Shown here one piece after another: positions 16,450-27,039 of a DNA stretch of 64,000 bases. The position numbers were made by a program, and so were the translations under genes. The DNA comes from Gammaproteobacteria bacterium (GTDB lineage Bacteria > Pseudomonadota > Gammaproteobacteria > Acidiferrobacterales > SZUA-150). The notes beneath the pieces were generated by a model. The model searched no databases. It had not been told where the DNA came from and saw only the letters and a program-made list of their open reading frames with translations. Each line of letters begins with the position of its first letter. Position 1 is the stretch's first letter. The DNA is taken from positions 47,047-111,046 of the forward strand of contig JAOUOD010000009.1 of the NCBI GenBank assembly GCA_029880545.1. The letters run 5' to 3'.

Positions 16450-19400
16450 TCATTGCCACTCACGCCACGCCTGCAATAACGGAAAATACAGCGCCAGTTT
16501 TACTGGTCGATCTTCGAGCTGCTTCATGATTCGGGCATAGTCGTCCAGCTGTTCCCGGTAGCGATCCACCTCGCGATCAAGAAACTCGTCCAGGCCGCCA
16601 CCACTGTGACTGCTGGCCTTGTAATCAATAATCCAGCGCACGCCATCTTCATCTATAAAGGTTCTGTCAATGATGCGATTGCTGATCCTGCCCTGCTGTA
16701 TGGTGGTCAGGCGATATTCACACTGCGCCTGTTCATGCGCCTGCAGTAGCCAGCGACCCTTGCTGTCACGCAATGTTTTCACAAGCGCATCAATGACGCG
16801 TTCAACGGCCCGATCCAGGTCGCCAGCACCGAGTCCCAGGCGCTCGAGCAAGCATCGGTAACGGCCCTGCGCCTGCCGAATACGCTGTTCACTCCAGCCT
16901 TCAGCACCCTCTTCAGCCATGTGCTGCAACACCCTGTGCACCACGGTGCCCACATATCGCGCTGCCTGGCCAGCCCACTCGTATTCAACTGCTTGCTCAT
17001 CCCTGGCGATATCATCAATACCCTGCCATAACATGGATGCCGGTGCGCCAGGAGCGCTCCAGGACAGTGGCAAGCGATCAACGCCTTGCGCCGAGCGGTA
17101 ACCCGCATCATCTTGCTGTTCCGGCTGCACGTAATCACCAAAGGCATCGTCATAAATATCCTGCACTACGGGCCAGAGTATGGCTAACAGTGATGTGGAT
17201 GGCGGCGTGCCAGGCTCCAGGTCTCCATTGCCGTCAGATTTTGGCTTTACATGACCGAGCAGATGCACATGGCTCTTTGCCCGCGTTACCGCGACGTAAA
17301 GCAAACGCGTGGCTTCGTTAATATTGCGCCTGGCTTCCAGTTGTTTCAGGTACTGGTATATCGCGTCTTCATTTTCGCCGGTACCATGTACCGGTGCCAG
17401 TAACAGGGCGTTGCGGTTATGCGTAACCGGAATTTCTGACCACAACAACAAGGCCTTGTCATCAGCGCGCGATGTCCGACCGAGCCCGGGAATGATTACA
17501 GTATCGAACTGTAACCCTTTCGACTTGTGTATAGTCATGAGCTGCAACCGGGCATCGCCATCGCTGTCGGGTGCTGCGTACAGGTCCTGGATTAACGCTT
17601 CCAGCCTGAGTGGATCATGCAGTTCACCTGCCTGTTCAAGATGCTCGATACGATCAAGCAGTACCGATACATCATGCAAATCGCTTTGCACGTAGACACA
17701 GGCCGGACCAGCCAGTGCCAACCACGTACCTTCAATCAATCGTCGCCAGCTTCGGCGGCCAACATCGGCAAGCGCTGCATCCAGTATTGGCAACACCCGC
17801 AGTACTCGCTGACGACCATCCTCGCCCAGCGAAGCAATGGCCTGTTCATCATGCAGGCGCGAGTAAATCAACGCATGGCGATCATCAGCAAGCCTTAACA
17901 GGTCAGCATGCTCCAGGCCACACCAGGGCGCACGCAGCACCGATAACCACGCCAGCCTGTCACCACGATGCATTAGCGCGCGCGCCAACGCAACCACATC
18001 CTGGATAACCTGACGTTCGGCAAGACTGTCAATATCGACAGCACGATAACCGAGGCCGGCATGACGCAGGGCGGCAACAATATCCACCAGGTGACTGCGA
18101 CTGCGCACCAGGATTGCGATGCTTGCGTCGGCATTCGCCTGTCTCGTTTGCCTGATCACATCCAGTACCCGTTGCGCCTCGGCCTTGCGGTCCATATCAA
18201 CAAACGGGTGCACGGTAACGGATGAGTCATCATTCGCCTTGCGGCTTTGCGACGGCGCATAGGTGACCGCGCCGACAGCCTGGTCTTCCTGTTGCGGGAA
18301 GATTCGGGCGAAACTGCTGTTCACCCACTCAATTACCGGTATACACGATCGAAAGTTTTGTGTGAGCTGAACGTTTTCCAGAAGAACCTCGCCCACTCCT
18401 TCGCGCCGGGCACGCAGGTACAAACCCACCTGCGCTTCGCGGAAGCGGTAGATGGATTGCATGGGATCACCAACCACAAACAGGGTACGCCCGTCACCTG
18501 CCTGCCAACCCGCAGTCAACTGGTTTAATAACTGGTATTGGCTGACTGATGTATCCTGGAACTCGTCCACCAGCAAATGACTGATGCGGTAATCCAGCGA
18601 CAAGGCCAGGTCAGTGGGATTGTCCGCATCACCCAGGGCGCGATTGGCTGCCTGGGCAACCTCGACAAAATCCACTTCGCCGGTTTCGGCAAAAACAAGC
18701 TTCAATTGTGCCGCAGCAACAGGCAATACTTCTGTCAACGCTTCAAACACAGCCCATTGTTCATCGGTATACCTGGCGGTGGGCAGTTTGCGCACAAGCG
18801 CCAATACTTCAAGCAAGGCATCATCATCGCAAACGGAATCAATTATCGCCATCATGGCCGCCTTGTGCTGCGCCAGTTCAGATTTTTCCGGTTCCTTGCT
18901 TGCCGTCGGGAAGCCGCAGTTCTTGTCGAGGCGGCTGCGCCAGCCGTCACTATTGGTCAACAGCAAATTCGCCAACTGCTTCCAGGTATCCAGGTCATCA
19001 GGACCTGCCCCGGGTAGCTGCTGAAGATCGCCCAACCGATCAGGCGCCTGCTTGCCTTCCGGCCATAACGCTGCAGCTCTTCGTGCAATAGCAGGAAGAT
19101 TCTCCAGTCGTCCCGCTATGCATTCGACCAGGTGTTGCAGTTCGCTGCCAACCAGTTGTGCCAGTACTGCTTCCAGTGTTTCGCGCTCGATCTCGGCATT
19201 CTGACCAGCACCAAGATGACGCAACCATTGGTCACGCCGGGCCAGCATGGTCGACAGCAGTACCTCGACCCTGTTGAAATTATTGTCCAGGTGCAACAGC
19301 AATCGCTCTACCGATGGACTCCAGCTGTCATCGCTGTCGAGCGCCAGCAAGGTGGTGCGGCGGGCCGCCTGCACGTACAGCGATTGCGGATCCGCCGCCA

Positions 19401-19824
19401 TTCCCGGTGATGCGCCGAAACGCGACAGGATCGGCATTTGTCTTGCAAGGGAAGCACACAAGGCGTCAAACGTCAGCACGCGCAATCGACTGGGCTGGTC
19501 CAGCAATTGCCATTGCTGTTGCCGGTCCTGTTCCAGGGCGGCACGACCCAGCAACCAGGTCTTGTGCTCATGCGGCTCGCCGGGCTCGGTATCATCGGCG
19601 CTGCGACGCAAAGCGTCGGTGATGCGTCGACGCATTTCCGAAGCCGCCTTGCGGGTAAAGGTGATGGCGATAATTTCTTCCGGCTTGCCGACCACGGCAA
19701 GTAATGACAAGTAGCGCTGCGTCAGTAACTCGGTTTTACCTGATCCGGCCGGCGCCTGAACAATGAAGGAGCCGGTAACATCCAGTGCGCGATCGCGCTG
19801 ATCCTGATCAATGGCCAGGCTCAT
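16450..19824 (-). CDS. UvrD/RecB-like helicase-nuclease, AddA-type
   Basis: 1124 residues. Superfamily 1A helicase motifs are complete: Walker A APAGSGKTELL (24-34), motif II LLVDEFQDTSVSQ, motif III FVVGDPMQSIYRFREAQ and motif VI RLLYVAVTRAKSH. The C-terminal ~200 residues carry a RecB-type nuclease, seen as RWIIDYKASS. The ATG overlaps the end of the PD-(D/E)XK gene by four bases, so the two proteins are coupled and should form a heterodimer that resects double-strand breaks, replacing RecBCD. Unlike Bacillus AddA the protein is short of about 100 residues, as in other gammaproteobacterial copies. Confidence 0.9.
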   Translation of the reverse strand: MSLAIDQDQRDRALDVTGSFIVQAPAGSGKTELLTQRYLSLLAVVGKPEEIIAITFTRKAASEMRRRITDALRRSADDTEPGEPHEHKTWLLGRAALEQDRQQQWQLLDQPSRLRVLTFDALCASLARQMPILSRFGASPGMAADPQSLYVQAARRTTLLALDSDDSWSPSVERLLLHLDNNFNRVEVLLSTMLARRDQWLRHLGAGQNAEIERETLEAVLAQLVGSELQHLVECIAGRLENLPAIARRAAALWPEGKQAPDRLGDLQQLPGAGPDDLDTWKQLANLLLTNSDGWRSRLDKNCGFPTASKEPEKSELAQHKAAMMAIIDSVCDDDALLEVLALVRKLPTARYTDEQWAVFEALTEVLPVAAAQLKLVFAETGEVDFVEVAQAANRALGDADNPTDLALSLDYRISHLLVDEFQDTSVSQYQLLNQLTAGWQAGDGRTLFVVGDPMQSIYRFREAQVGLYLRARREGVGEVLLENVQLTQNFRSCIPVIEWVNSSFARIFPQQEDQAVGAVTYAPSQSRKANDDSSVTVHPFVDMDRKAEAQRVLDVIRQTRQANADASIAILVRSRSHLVDIVAALRHAGLGYRAVDIDSLAERQVIQDVVALARALMHRGDRLAWLSVLRAPWCGLEHADLLRLADDRHALIYSRLHDEQAIASLGEDGRQRVLRVLPILDAALADVGRRSWRRLIEGTWLALAGPACVYVQSDLHDVSVLLDRIEHLEQAGELHDPLRLEALIQDLYAAPDSDGDARLQLMTIHKSKGLQFDTVIIPGLGRTSRADDKALLLWSEIPVTHNRNALLLAPVHGTGENEDAIYQYLKQLEARRNINEATRLLYVAVTRAKSHVHLLGHVKPKSDGNGDLEPGTPPSTSLLAILWPVVQDIYDDAFGDYVQPEQQDDAGYRSAQGVDRLPLSWSAPGAPASMLWQGIDDIARDEQAVEYEWAGQAARYVGTVVHRVLQHMAEEGAEGWSEQRIRQAQGRYRCLLERLGLGAGDLDRAVERVIDALVKTLRDSKGRWLLQAHEQAQCEYRLTTIQQGRISNRIIDRTFIDEDGVRWIIDYKASSHSGGGLDEFLDREVDRYREQLDDYARIMKQLEDRPVKLALYFPLLQAWREWQ

Positions 19825-22574
19825 GCATCTTCTCCTGCTGTCCGGCCATTGTGCTCAAGGCGCTTGTCGAGTTCATGGATACGGCACAGTGATTCCATAC
19901 CGCAATAAGTACAGGCCCCGCTATCGCGCGGATCCACCGCTGCATCACCTTCCATGTAGGATTGCGCCAGGGCGTTAAGCACCTGTTGCCAGTGCTCGCG
20001 AATCAGATCAAACGAAGCGTACTGTTCCTCACCCTTGCGAATTGACCGATGCTTGCCAACGGTGGCAGCCCCGGGCGCCTCAACACCTTCAACAACAATG
20101 CCATCAAATTGTTTGGCCACGCCCTTTTTCATGCAGCCAAACATGACACCGGCAACACGCCGATCTTTCATCAACTCATCAAACTCAACGTACAGGGGCA
20201 ATTGCGGTTCTTCCGGTCGCTCGCCCAGCCACTTGCGAATTGACGTATCGCCGGTCTTGTAATCAATAGCAATAACACCTTCCAGTGTTTCATCCAGTCG
20301 GTCTATCTGGGTATTCAGCTGCAAGCCGCCAATCATCGCCGTGCTGCGTTGTTCCAGCGCCGCTATGGTAAACGGCGTACGCTGCTTCTCGCCTTCAAGC
20401 CAGTCGCTGACAAGTTGCAGCAATCGTGTCTTTTCAAGTTCAACGAATCGAAGCGGCTGCTGCTGTGGCTGCTGCTGCATGAATGCATCGACACATTGAT
20501 CAACCAGCGGCTTCAGATCGGTCGAGAGATTATTCATGGCGCATAATCGCTCATGGGATTGTATATTGCCCCAGACCGCCTGCATCACCGAGTGGACCAG
20601 GCTGCCACGCTGGCGCGGATCCAGTCCAGCGGCCGGCTCTTCCAGCGGCCGGATGTTCAGCCGGTAGGAAGCAAACGCAGAAAACGGACAGGCTGACTGC
20701 AGTCTTAACAAGCCGGTACCGCCGCGCACCGGTACATTGGTTGGCAATGGATTGGCGGCGTCAGTCAGTACTTCCATCCCCGGTGACCGCCTGTAAACAA
20801 GCTGCGCATACGGGGACAACTCGATTCTTTCATTATTGGTGACAACCTGTTCTGCATCATGGCACTCAACGCCGGCTATGAACGGGCTGGGCGCCAGCTC
20901 CTTGTCACCATCCATGGCAGGCCAACTATAAATCACTTCATCAGCACTGCCAGCCAGGCGCTCGTGCATGGTCTTGATGAAAGCATGTTCGCGTTCCGCG
21001 GATGAATGGGGCAAGCCAAATTGTCGCTGCAAGCTGACCGGCAACAACGCATTGGGACTGGCTGCAGGCGGCCAGGCCTCATCAGTCAGACCGCAGATCC
21101 ATAAAGCATCAAAGCGCATACCGGTTGATTCCAGTGCACCCAGCAATTGAATTGGCGCTGGTGGTGCCTTGACCTGAAAAATCTTTTCACGAGCTATACG
21201 CTGCAACAAACCAATCGCCTGTGCCAGGCTCAACCTTTCGGTAAACCGGTCGAGTCCGGCCAGTTCGCTGATGACCTCATCCCATTGGCCGTAAGCCTGG
21301 TATTCCTCGCTGTTCAGCGAACGTCCCGGCCAACCATAATTATTGAGCACCTCGACAAAGGATTGCGCCCATGCCGAAGCCCCCTGTCGCGCGGGCAGCT
21401 TGTCGACGCAAGCAATCATTGCATCCAGCTGGGCAACAAATAATGGGCAGTTCTCGCCATCATTGATCTTCTTCAGGTGAGATCGCAGGCCGAAGATATT
21501 GCTGCTGACTATATTATAGTCACGCAACCTGATATCCAGCGCGACACGCCCGCTTCGTTCAGCCTCACCACCGGCGATGTACGGCGTGTGCAAAATGGCA
21601 CTGACATGGTCGTAAACGAGCGTGCGCTGAATGCTCTGGCACAAAACAAGCGCTGTCCCGATCACGGGCACATCAGCCAGCGAACTCCCCATTGAAATGG
21701 TATAAGGGCGACTGGCGATAGCTGTCCCGGGAATTACTGCGGGCGGAACCAGCACATCGTCAAATATGCGTGCCACCTCGTGACGACGCTGACCAAGATC
21801 CGGCACAACCACGGCAACATGCTGCACGCCGGCTTCGTGTTGCTGCCTGGCCCATTGCGCGGCGACCTGTAGTTCTTCACGCGCATCAGCCAGGCAAACC
21901 TTGCGCTGATTCGATTCAACAGGTTCCTGTTGTACAGGATTGATGGCGATGCCTTGCTGCTCAAGTGCTTCCAGCAATACCTGTTGATCCGGCGTGACTT
22001 CATCAAAACCGGCCAGGCGTAGTTCTCGCGGAATTGCGCAAACCAGGTGCTCAAGCTGTCGAGCCAGGTGCTGAACAAGGCTTGCGTTATCGAGCCAGTG
22101 GTTTCGCTTGCACAGATCACGAAACTCTCCGGCCCATTGCATGAATCTTTGCGTTCCCGCATCAGCAGAAGATTGCAGCAGCCTGTCCGGCACATGCCAT
22201 TGTCGCCACAGGTTCCAGGCCTGTTGCGCGGTTTGTGCCAGTGACGAGGTCTGCATCAATTCGGCGCCGAGCGGATCGTTCTGGACAATGCCAAGCCAGC
22301 ATTGTCGCTCCTGTTGCGCGGTCAACAAACCGGGATTCGGTTGATCAGACACCAGGACCAGCTGCTCCCACAAGCTGTCCAGCCATGCGGACCACGGCAT
22401 TATGGCCGGGCTTCGCCAGGTATCCAGACCGCGGCGCTGCTGATTCAGGCTGTAATGCAGCTCAAGATACCGGCCAAGCCTCTGGTTGGCTGTAATAACC
22501 AGCCCGCCCTGCTCCAGATAGCCGAAAAGCTCAGGGCTTATATACTTGTTATTAATTGACTGCTCCATGGGCAT
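19821..22574 (-). CDS. PD-(D/E)XK nuclease, AddB-type partner
   Basis: 917 residues, matching the gammaproteobacterial 'probable DNA repair protein' family (TIGR03623-type). The N-terminal half is a degenerate helicase-like region. The C-terminal nuclease shows GSLVHSVMQAVW and the catalytic GVIAIDYKTG. Four cysteines resemble the AddB iron-sulfur staple: one in LQSACPF and three in ACTYCGMESLC, spaced CxxCx5C. It is the first gene of a two-gene unit with the AddA-like helicase. The protein probably reads recombination hot spots and cuts the 5' strand, by analogy with AddB. Confidence 0.85.
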   Translation of the reverse strand: MPMEQSINNKYISPELFGYLEQGGLVITANQRLGRYLELHYSLNQQRRGLDTWRSPAIMPWSAWLDSLWEQLVLVSDQPNPGLLTAQQERQCWLGIVQNDPLGAELMQTSSLAQTAQQAWNLWRQWHVPDRLLQSSADAGTQRFMQWAGEFRDLCKRNHWLDNASLVQHLARQLEHLVCAIPRELRLAGFDEVTPDQQVLLEALEQQGIAINPVQQEPVESNQRKVCLADAREELQVAAQWARQQHEAGVQHVAVVVPDLGQRRHEVARIFDDVLVPPAVIPGTAIASRPYTISMGSSLADVPVIGTALVLCQSIQRTLVYDHVSAILHTPYIAGGEAERSGRVALDIRLRDYNIVSSNIFGLRSHLKKINDGENCPLFVAQLDAMIACVDKLPARQGASAWAQSFVEVLNNYGWPGRSLNSEEYQAYGQWDEVISELAGLDRFTERLSLAQAIGLLQRIAREKIFQVKAPPAPIQLLGALESTGMRFDALWICGLTDEAWPPAASPNALLPVSLQRQFGLPHSSAEREHAFIKTMHERLAGSADEVIYSWPAMDGDKELAPSPFIAGVECHDAEQVVTNNERIELSPYAQLVYRRSPGMEVLTDAANPLPTNVPVRGGTGLLRLQSACPFSAFASYRLNIRPLEEPAAGLDPRQRGSLVHSVMQAVWGNIQSHERLCAMNNLSTDLKPLVDQCVDAFMQQQPQQQPLRFVELEKTRLLQLVSDWLEGEKQRTPFTIAALEQRSTAMIGGLQLNTQIDRLDETLEGVIAIDYKTGDTSIRKWLGERPEEPQLPLYVEFDELMKDRRVAGVMFGCMKKGVAKQFDGIVVEGVEAPGAATVGKHRSIRKGEEQYASFDLIREHWQQVLNALAQSYMEGDAAVDPRDSGACTYCGMESLCRIHELDKRLEHNGRTAGEDA

Positions 22575-22618
22575 ACCATGCCACAGTCGAGCCCTTTACC
22601 GAAACAAAAACATAAAAA

Positions 22619-22645
22619 AACGGGAACCGGACTCCGGCTCCCGTT
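22619..22645. terminator. Rho-independent terminator
   Basis: AACGGGAACCGGA at 22619-22631 pairs with CTCCGGCTCCCGTT to form a GC-rich stem with one mismatch. On the minus strand it is followed by a run of seven T. It sits beyond the stop of the gene at 22668-23348 and separates it from the AddB-like gene. Confidence 0.85.
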
Positions 22646-22667
22646 ATCAAGCTACCCTCCCAACCAA

Positions 22668-23348
22668 TCAGGCTTTATCTGAAAACAGCCAGACCGATAA
22701 TCGACAGCGGTCTCCCAGTGATTCGTCCCTGGCCATTCCGACAAAAACGTTCTCGCGATGGATGACAGCTGATTTCTTCTTGCGGAAACTTGAATGCATA
22801 ACCACGTTTTCGTTAACCGACAGTCCCGCACGCAGTGTCGACAATATCTCGGTCATTTCGGTGAGGTTGTGTCTTCCCTGGCCGACACTGACAGCAAAAA
22901 ACGCAGACTTCAGGGTATCACGCTCATAGCCTTGGGCCTGCAGAACCGGGAGCACGCTGTCCTCAAAAAACACGCTAAAGCTTTCGACCGGGCTGGAAAC
23001 AAAAGTTTCATAGCCGAAATCGAATACAGATTCCGGGAACCGGCTGGAGAGCAGCTCCGGATTGTTATTAAGGTAGAACGGCGCCAGCGGAGCCGGTTCA
23101 TAGATTACCCGGAGCATATCCAGGTAGGTCTGTAAAAACAGGTCTGGACGGGCAACGCTGCCAACCGGGCGCTGACCCGTGGTGCCGTCAGCCTGCATCG
23201 TATCCACCTGGCCAATGGCTACCGCGTTAAAAAGCTTGTCGATGGCGAGCGCCTGGTCCCTGAAACCCTGGGCAAGCTGAACCGGCCAGGTTGCGACTGC
23301 CTCTGTTGCAGATGAAACACTGGATGAACTGTTAACTGTTGATTGCAT
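22668..23348 (-). CDS. Conserved-looking protein of unknown function
   Basis: 226 residues, not recognised. The N-terminus is Ser/Thr/Val-rich (STVNSSSSVSSATEAVATW) and without a signal peptide. The middle is helical and rich in aromatic residues (FLQTYLDMLRVIYEPAPLAPFYLNNN). Residues near 150 include FFAVSVGQGRHNLTEMTE, and the C-terminal part is beta-like (NVVMHSSFRKKKSAVIHRENVFVG). A perfect inverted repeat lies 30-51 bases before the start codon, and a strong terminator follows the gene, so it is probably transcribed alone. The coding pattern and flanking signals support a real gene. I offer no function. Confidence 0.65.
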   Translation of the reverse strand: MQSTVNSSSSVSSATEAVATWPVQLAQGFRDQALAIDKLFNAVAIGQVDTMQADGTTGQRPVGSVARPDLFLQTYLDMLRVIYEPAPLAPFYLNNNPELLSSRFPESVFDFGYETFVSSPVESFSVFFEDSVLPVLQAQGYERDTLKSAFFAVSVGQGRHNLTEMTEILSTLRAGLSVNENVVMHSSFRKKKSAVIHRENVFVGMARDESLGDRCRLSVWLFSDKA

Positions 23349-23377
23349 AACTACTTGCTCTGAAAATTACTGCCTGC

Positions 23378-23399
23378 GCATCACTGATCAAAGTGATGC
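23378..23399. repeat. Perfect inverted repeat, possible operator
   Basis: GCATCACT at 23378-23385 and AGTGATGC at 23392-23399 are perfect reverse complements around a 6-base centre. The repeat lies 30 bases upstream of the start codon of the leftward unknown gene, a usual place for a repressor site or a leader hairpin. Confidence 0.45.
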
Positions 23400-23765
23400 A
23401 ACCCTCGCCTACAAGCACGCAGGTAACCCTGACACGACTTGGCGCCACCTTCCTTGCAACTTGCAAATATGCAAAATCCCTGGAATCAGGATTGATAGAA
23501 ACAACGATTGCCATCTGTAACTGTGCCCGCCATCAGAACGGTAAATGCCTGACTATCGACTTTACCTGGCCTGTGCGCGGGTGAACTACAGATTCGTTAC
23601 CCCCACCCTCTATCTGCCTTCCTCGAAAATAACTATAGCAGGCAAAAACAAAACTTCCTCCATAAAATAAATCGGGTATTGAATTTACATGGCCCGCAAC
23701 AAATAACATTATATATGCATGCAATCAGACTACCGGCTGCAATTTAACCCGGAAAAACTCCTGTA

Positions 23766-23795
23766 TTGACCTCGGTATCCGCTATGGTTTATGTT
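23766..23795 (+). promoter_or_regulatory. Sigma-70-like promoter for xseB-ispA-dxs-folE2
   Basis: TTGACC (23766-23771) and TATGTT (23790-23795) are separated by 18 bases, 32 bases before the xseB start codon. Both hexamers are close to consensus. It is judged by eye only. Confidence 0.45.
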
Positions 23796-23827
23796 GCATT
23801 GCTGACTTATCCTGCGGATTAATCATC

Positions 23828-24067
23828 GTGGCCAAGAAAAAATCCAGTCTTGCTGACTTCGAATCAGCGCTCAACGAACTCGAATTGCTGGTGGAAAAGC
23901 TGGAAGCCGGCGACCAAAGCCTGGAGGAGGCATTGGCCTCCTTTCAGCGCGGCGTCGAACTGACTCGCACCTGCCAACAGGGCCTGAAAGAGGCGCAGCA
24001 GCAGGTAGATAAACTGGTCAAATTGACCGAAGACAGCGATACCGAACCGTTTCTGCCGGAAGAATAA
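23828..24067 (+). CDS. xseB: Exodeoxyribonuclease VII small subunit
   Basis: 79 residues starting at a GTG. It is the short two-helix protein that binds the large subunit XseA and activates its single-strand DNA cleavage. The family pattern is clear: FESALNELELLVEKLEAGDQ, LEEALASFQRGVELTR and CQQGLKEAQQQVDKL. xseA itself is not in the window. Only two bases separate it from ispA, so they share a transcript, an arrangement common in gammaproteobacteria. Confidence 0.95.
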   Translation: MAKKKSSLADFESALNELELLVEKLEAGDQSLEEALASFQRGVELTRTCQQGLKEAQQQVDKLVKLTEDSDTEPFLPEE

Positions 24068-24069
24068 TC

Positions 24070-24993
24070 TTGGCTGACCCTACCCCCCAGGCAAATTCCC
24101 CGGATGGCGCCCCGGACTTTCTCCATCGCTATGCTGATCATGCGGAAGCGGCACTGGACGCACTCTTGCCACCGGCGAAGACCGAACCGGTTGAGCTGCA
24201 TACTGCCATGCGCTACAGCACTCTCGGTGGCGGCAAGCGAGTGCGTGCAGCCCTGGTGTATGCCACCGGCCAGACGCTGGGTGCATCACTGGATGCACTG
24301 GATGGCCCGGCCTGCGCTGTGGAGCTGATCCATGCATATTCGCTGATTCATGATGATCTGCCTTGCATGGACGATGACGACTTGCGTCGCGGCAAACCGA
24401 CTTGCCACAAGGCTTTTGATGAAGCCACCGCCTTGCTTGCCGGTGACGGCTTGCAAAGCCTGGCATTTGAATCCGTTGCCAACCACCCCGGGCTTACCGC
24501 CAGCGCTGAGCAACGCCTGGAAATGAACCTGTTGCTGGCGCGCGCTGCCGGCTCCCTGGGCATGGCCGGTGGCCAGGCGCTGGATCTCGCGGCTACGGGA
24601 AAATCCCTTACCCTCGCGCAAATGGAAACCGTGCACCGACTAAAAACCGGAGCCCTGATCGAAACCTCGGTTCAACTGGGCGCCCTGGCTGCTGGAGAAT
24701 CGCGCCCGAAAGTACTCGAACATCTCAGATATTACGGTCAGTGTGTCGGATTAGCCTTCCAGATCGTTGACGATATTCTTGATATCGAAGGCGATACCGC
24801 TACCCTTGGAAAAACCGCAGGTGCCGACGAGGCCATGAATAAAAGCACCTATCCCAAGCTGCTCGGACTGGAAGGCGCCCGGGACCGGGCCCGGCAACTG
24901 CTTGAAGAAGCACTCGCCAGCCTGCAATCTTTGGGCGATAATGCGGAAAATCTCAGAGCGCTGGCACGCTTTATTCTCGATCGCCAGCAATAA
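24070..24993 (+). CDS. ispA: (2E,6E)-farnesyl diphosphate synthase
   Basis: 307 residues beginning with a TTG two bases after xseB; the next in-frame ATG is too far inside the conserved region. It condenses dimethylallyl and geranyl diphosphate with isopentenyl diphosphate to make farnesyl diphosphate. The first aspartate motif appears as LIHDDLPCMDDDDLRRGK and the second as QIVDDILDIEGD. GGGKRVRAAL is the usual diphosphate-binding site. The rare TTG start close behind xseB suggests translational coupling. It precedes dxs, which feeds the same pathway. Confidence 0.95.
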   Translation: MADPTPQANSPDGAPDFLHRYADHAEAALDALLPPAKTEPVELHTAMRYSTLGGGKRVRAALVYATGQTLGASLDALDGPACAVELIHAYSLIHDDLPCMDDDDLRRGKPTCHKAFDEATALLAGDGLQSLAFESVANHPGLTASAEQRLEMNLLLARAAGSLGMAGGQALDLAATGKSLTLAQMETVHRLKTGALIETSVQLGALAAGESRPKVLEHLRYYGQCVGLAFQIVDDILDIEGDTATLGKTAGADEAMNKSTYPKLLGLEGARDRARQLLEEALASLQSLGDNAENLRALARFILDRQQ

Positions 24994-25044
24994 CCGAAAA
25001 GAGACCGGTATTCACCGGCTCGCGGATGTTGTAACCCGGAGCCC

Positions 25045-26943
25045 ATGGACCCAATGGACCAATCAGACTCACGCTTTCCATTGCTGGAACAAGTCAACCT
25101 GCCGGAAGATCTGCGCCAGCTGGACGCGACCCAGCTGCCCCAGTTGGCTGACGAACTTCGCCAGTTCCTGATTGAGTCGGTTTCCCGAACCGGTGGCCAC
25201 CTGTCTGCCGGCCTCGGCACGGTCGAGCTTACCATTGCCCTGCATTACGTCTTCAACACACCCGAGGATCGACTGGTCTGGGATGTGGGTCACCAGAGCT
25301 ATCCACACAAGATTCTCACCGGTCGACGTGGTCGCATGGGCAGCCTGCGCCAAAAAGATGGCCTGTCCGGTTTTCCCCGCCGCGAAGAAAGTGAATACGA
25401 CACCTTTGGTGTTGGCCATTCCAGCACCTCCATAGGCGCCGCCCTGGGCATGGCAGTCGGTGCAGCTCGCAATCAGGAAGACCGTCACGTGGTAGCCGTA
25501 ATCGGCGATGGCGCCCTGTCTGCAGGCATGGCGTACGAGGCACTCAATAACGCCGGTGACATGGACGCCAACCTGCTGGTCATCCTGAATGACAACGACA
25601 TGTCCATTTCGCCCAATGTTGGTGCCATGTCCAACTACCTGACCCGCATCCTGTCCGGCAAAGTTTATTCACGCATGCGCTCAAGCAGCAAAACCGTGCT
25701 CAGCACCGTGCCGCCGTTCTGGGAACTGGCAAAGCGCGCTGAGGAACACGTCAAGGGCATGGTCATGCCTGGCACCCTGTTTGAAGAAATGGGTTTCAAC
25801 TATTTTGGCCCCATTGACGGCCACGATCTGCATACGTTGACCCGGACACTCGAAAACCTGCGCGACCAGAAAGGTCCGCGCTTCCTGCACGTGGTTACAC
25901 GCAAAGGCAAGGGCTACGCGCCAGCCGAAGGCAATCCCTGCGCTTTTCACGGCGTCACTCCGTTTGACCCGTCAACCGGCAAAATGGAAAAGAAGTCGAG
26001 CAGCAAAACCTACACCCAGGTCTTTGGCGAATGGTTATGTGACATGGCCGAGGCCGATGACAAGCTGGTGGCCATTACCCCGGCCATGCGCGAAGGCTCG
26101 GGCATGGTGGCGTTTTCTGAGCGTTTTCCGGATCGCTACTTTGATGTCGGTATTGCCGAGCAACACGCGCTGACATTTGCTGCCGGGCTGGCCTGCGAAA
26201 ATATCAAGCCGGTCGTGGCGATCTACTCCACGTTCCTGCAGCGCGCCTATGACCAGCTTATTCATGATATCTGCCTGCAGAACCTGCCGGTGATGCTGGC
26301 CATTGATCGCGCCGGACTGGTCGGCGCCGATGGCGCCACTCACACCGGCAACCTGGACTTGGGTTTCCTGCGCATGCTGCCTAATATCATGGTTGCCGCG
26401 CCGGCTGATGAAAATGAATGCCGACAACTGCTGACCGCCGCCTACCGTTACGACGGCCCGTCCGCGGTGCGCTATCCTCGTGGTAGCGGCCCTGAAGTCG
26501 CCATCGAACCCGGGCTCGAGTCCATTGAAATCGGAACCGCGCAGATTCGGCGCCAGGGTCAACGCGTGGCCATTCTCAGTTTTGGTACGCTCCTGGAGCA
26601 GTCATTGGCTGCCGGAAACATGCTCAACGCTACGGTTGCCAATATGCGTTTCATCAAACCACTGGATCAAAACCTGATCCAGAAATTGGCCGAATCCCAC
26701 GAACTGCTGGTCACTGTTGAAGAAAACGCGGTACTGGGAGGTGCTGGCAGCGGTGTTGCCGAATACCTGTCCGAACTCGGCCTGTCACCACAAACCCTGC
26801 ACTTGGGCCTGCCTGATCGTTTTATCGAACACGGCAGTCACGAGGAACAACTCAAGGAATGCGGTCTGGACGCAGACGGCATTCGCCGGGCGATTTTGCG
26901 GGCAGCGCCCGTCAAACTTGCCCGGGTTCTCGAATCCGCTTAA
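25045..26943 (+). CDS. dxs: 1-deoxy-D-xylulose-5-phosphate synthase
   Basis: 632 residues from the ATG at 25045, preceded by CCGGAG. It joins pyruvate and glyceraldehyde 3-phosphate, the first step of the MEP isoprenoid pathway, using thiamine diphosphate. Visible hallmarks are [15 protein letters not shown], the ThDP/Mg motif [18 protein letters not shown], the transketolase Glu region [16 protein letters not shown], and the C-terminal domain with [15 protein letters not shown]. Length and order match the family. It follows ispA by 51 bases in the same orientation and is probably in the same transcript. Confidence 0.97.
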   Translation: MDPMDQSDSRFPLLEQVNLPEDLRQLDATQLPQLADELRQFLIESVSRTGGHLSAGLGTVELTIALHYVFNTPEDRLVWDVGHQSYPHKILTGRRGRMGSLRQKDGLSGFPRREESEYDTFGVGHSSTSIGAALGMAVGAARNQEDRHVVAVIGDGALSAGMAYEALNNAGDMDANLLVILNDNDMSISPNVGAMSNYLTRILSGKVYSRMRSSSKTVLSTVPPFWELAKRAEEHVKGMVMPGTLFEEMGFNYFGPIDGHDLHTLTRTLENLRDQKGPRFLHVVTRKGKGYAPAEGNPCAFHGVTPFDPSTGKMEKKSSSKTYTQVFGEWLCDMAEADDKLVAITPAMREGSGMVAFSERFPDRYFDVGIAEQHALTFAAGLACENIKPVVAIYSTFLQRAYDQLIHDICLQNLPVMLAIDRAGLVGADGATHTGNLDLGFLRMLPNIMVAAPADENECRQLLTAAYRYDGPSAVRYPRGSGPEVAIEPGLESIEIGTAQIRRQGQRVAILSFGTLLEQSLAAGNMLNATVANMRFIKPLDQNLIQKLAESHELLVTVEENAVLGGAGSGVAEYLSELGLSPQTLHLGLPDRFIEHGSHEEQLKECGLDADGIRRAILRAAPVKLARVLESA

Positions 26944-27039
26944 ACTTGCGCCAAACGTAATACCCGAGTATTTCAGTCAGGAAAGACTTATCAGTACAAT
27001 ACCCGCCCCGCTGACGGGTCAACCGGAGTAACACACACC

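Larger units (their letters stand above)
23349..23827. other. 479-base intergenic region
   Basis: It separates the unknown leftward gene from xseB. The short open frames on both strands show no motif and are probably not genes. It contains a perfect inverted repeat at 23378-23399, an AT-rich stretch at 23630-23720, and a sigma-70-like promoter at 23766-23795. Confidence 0.5.
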
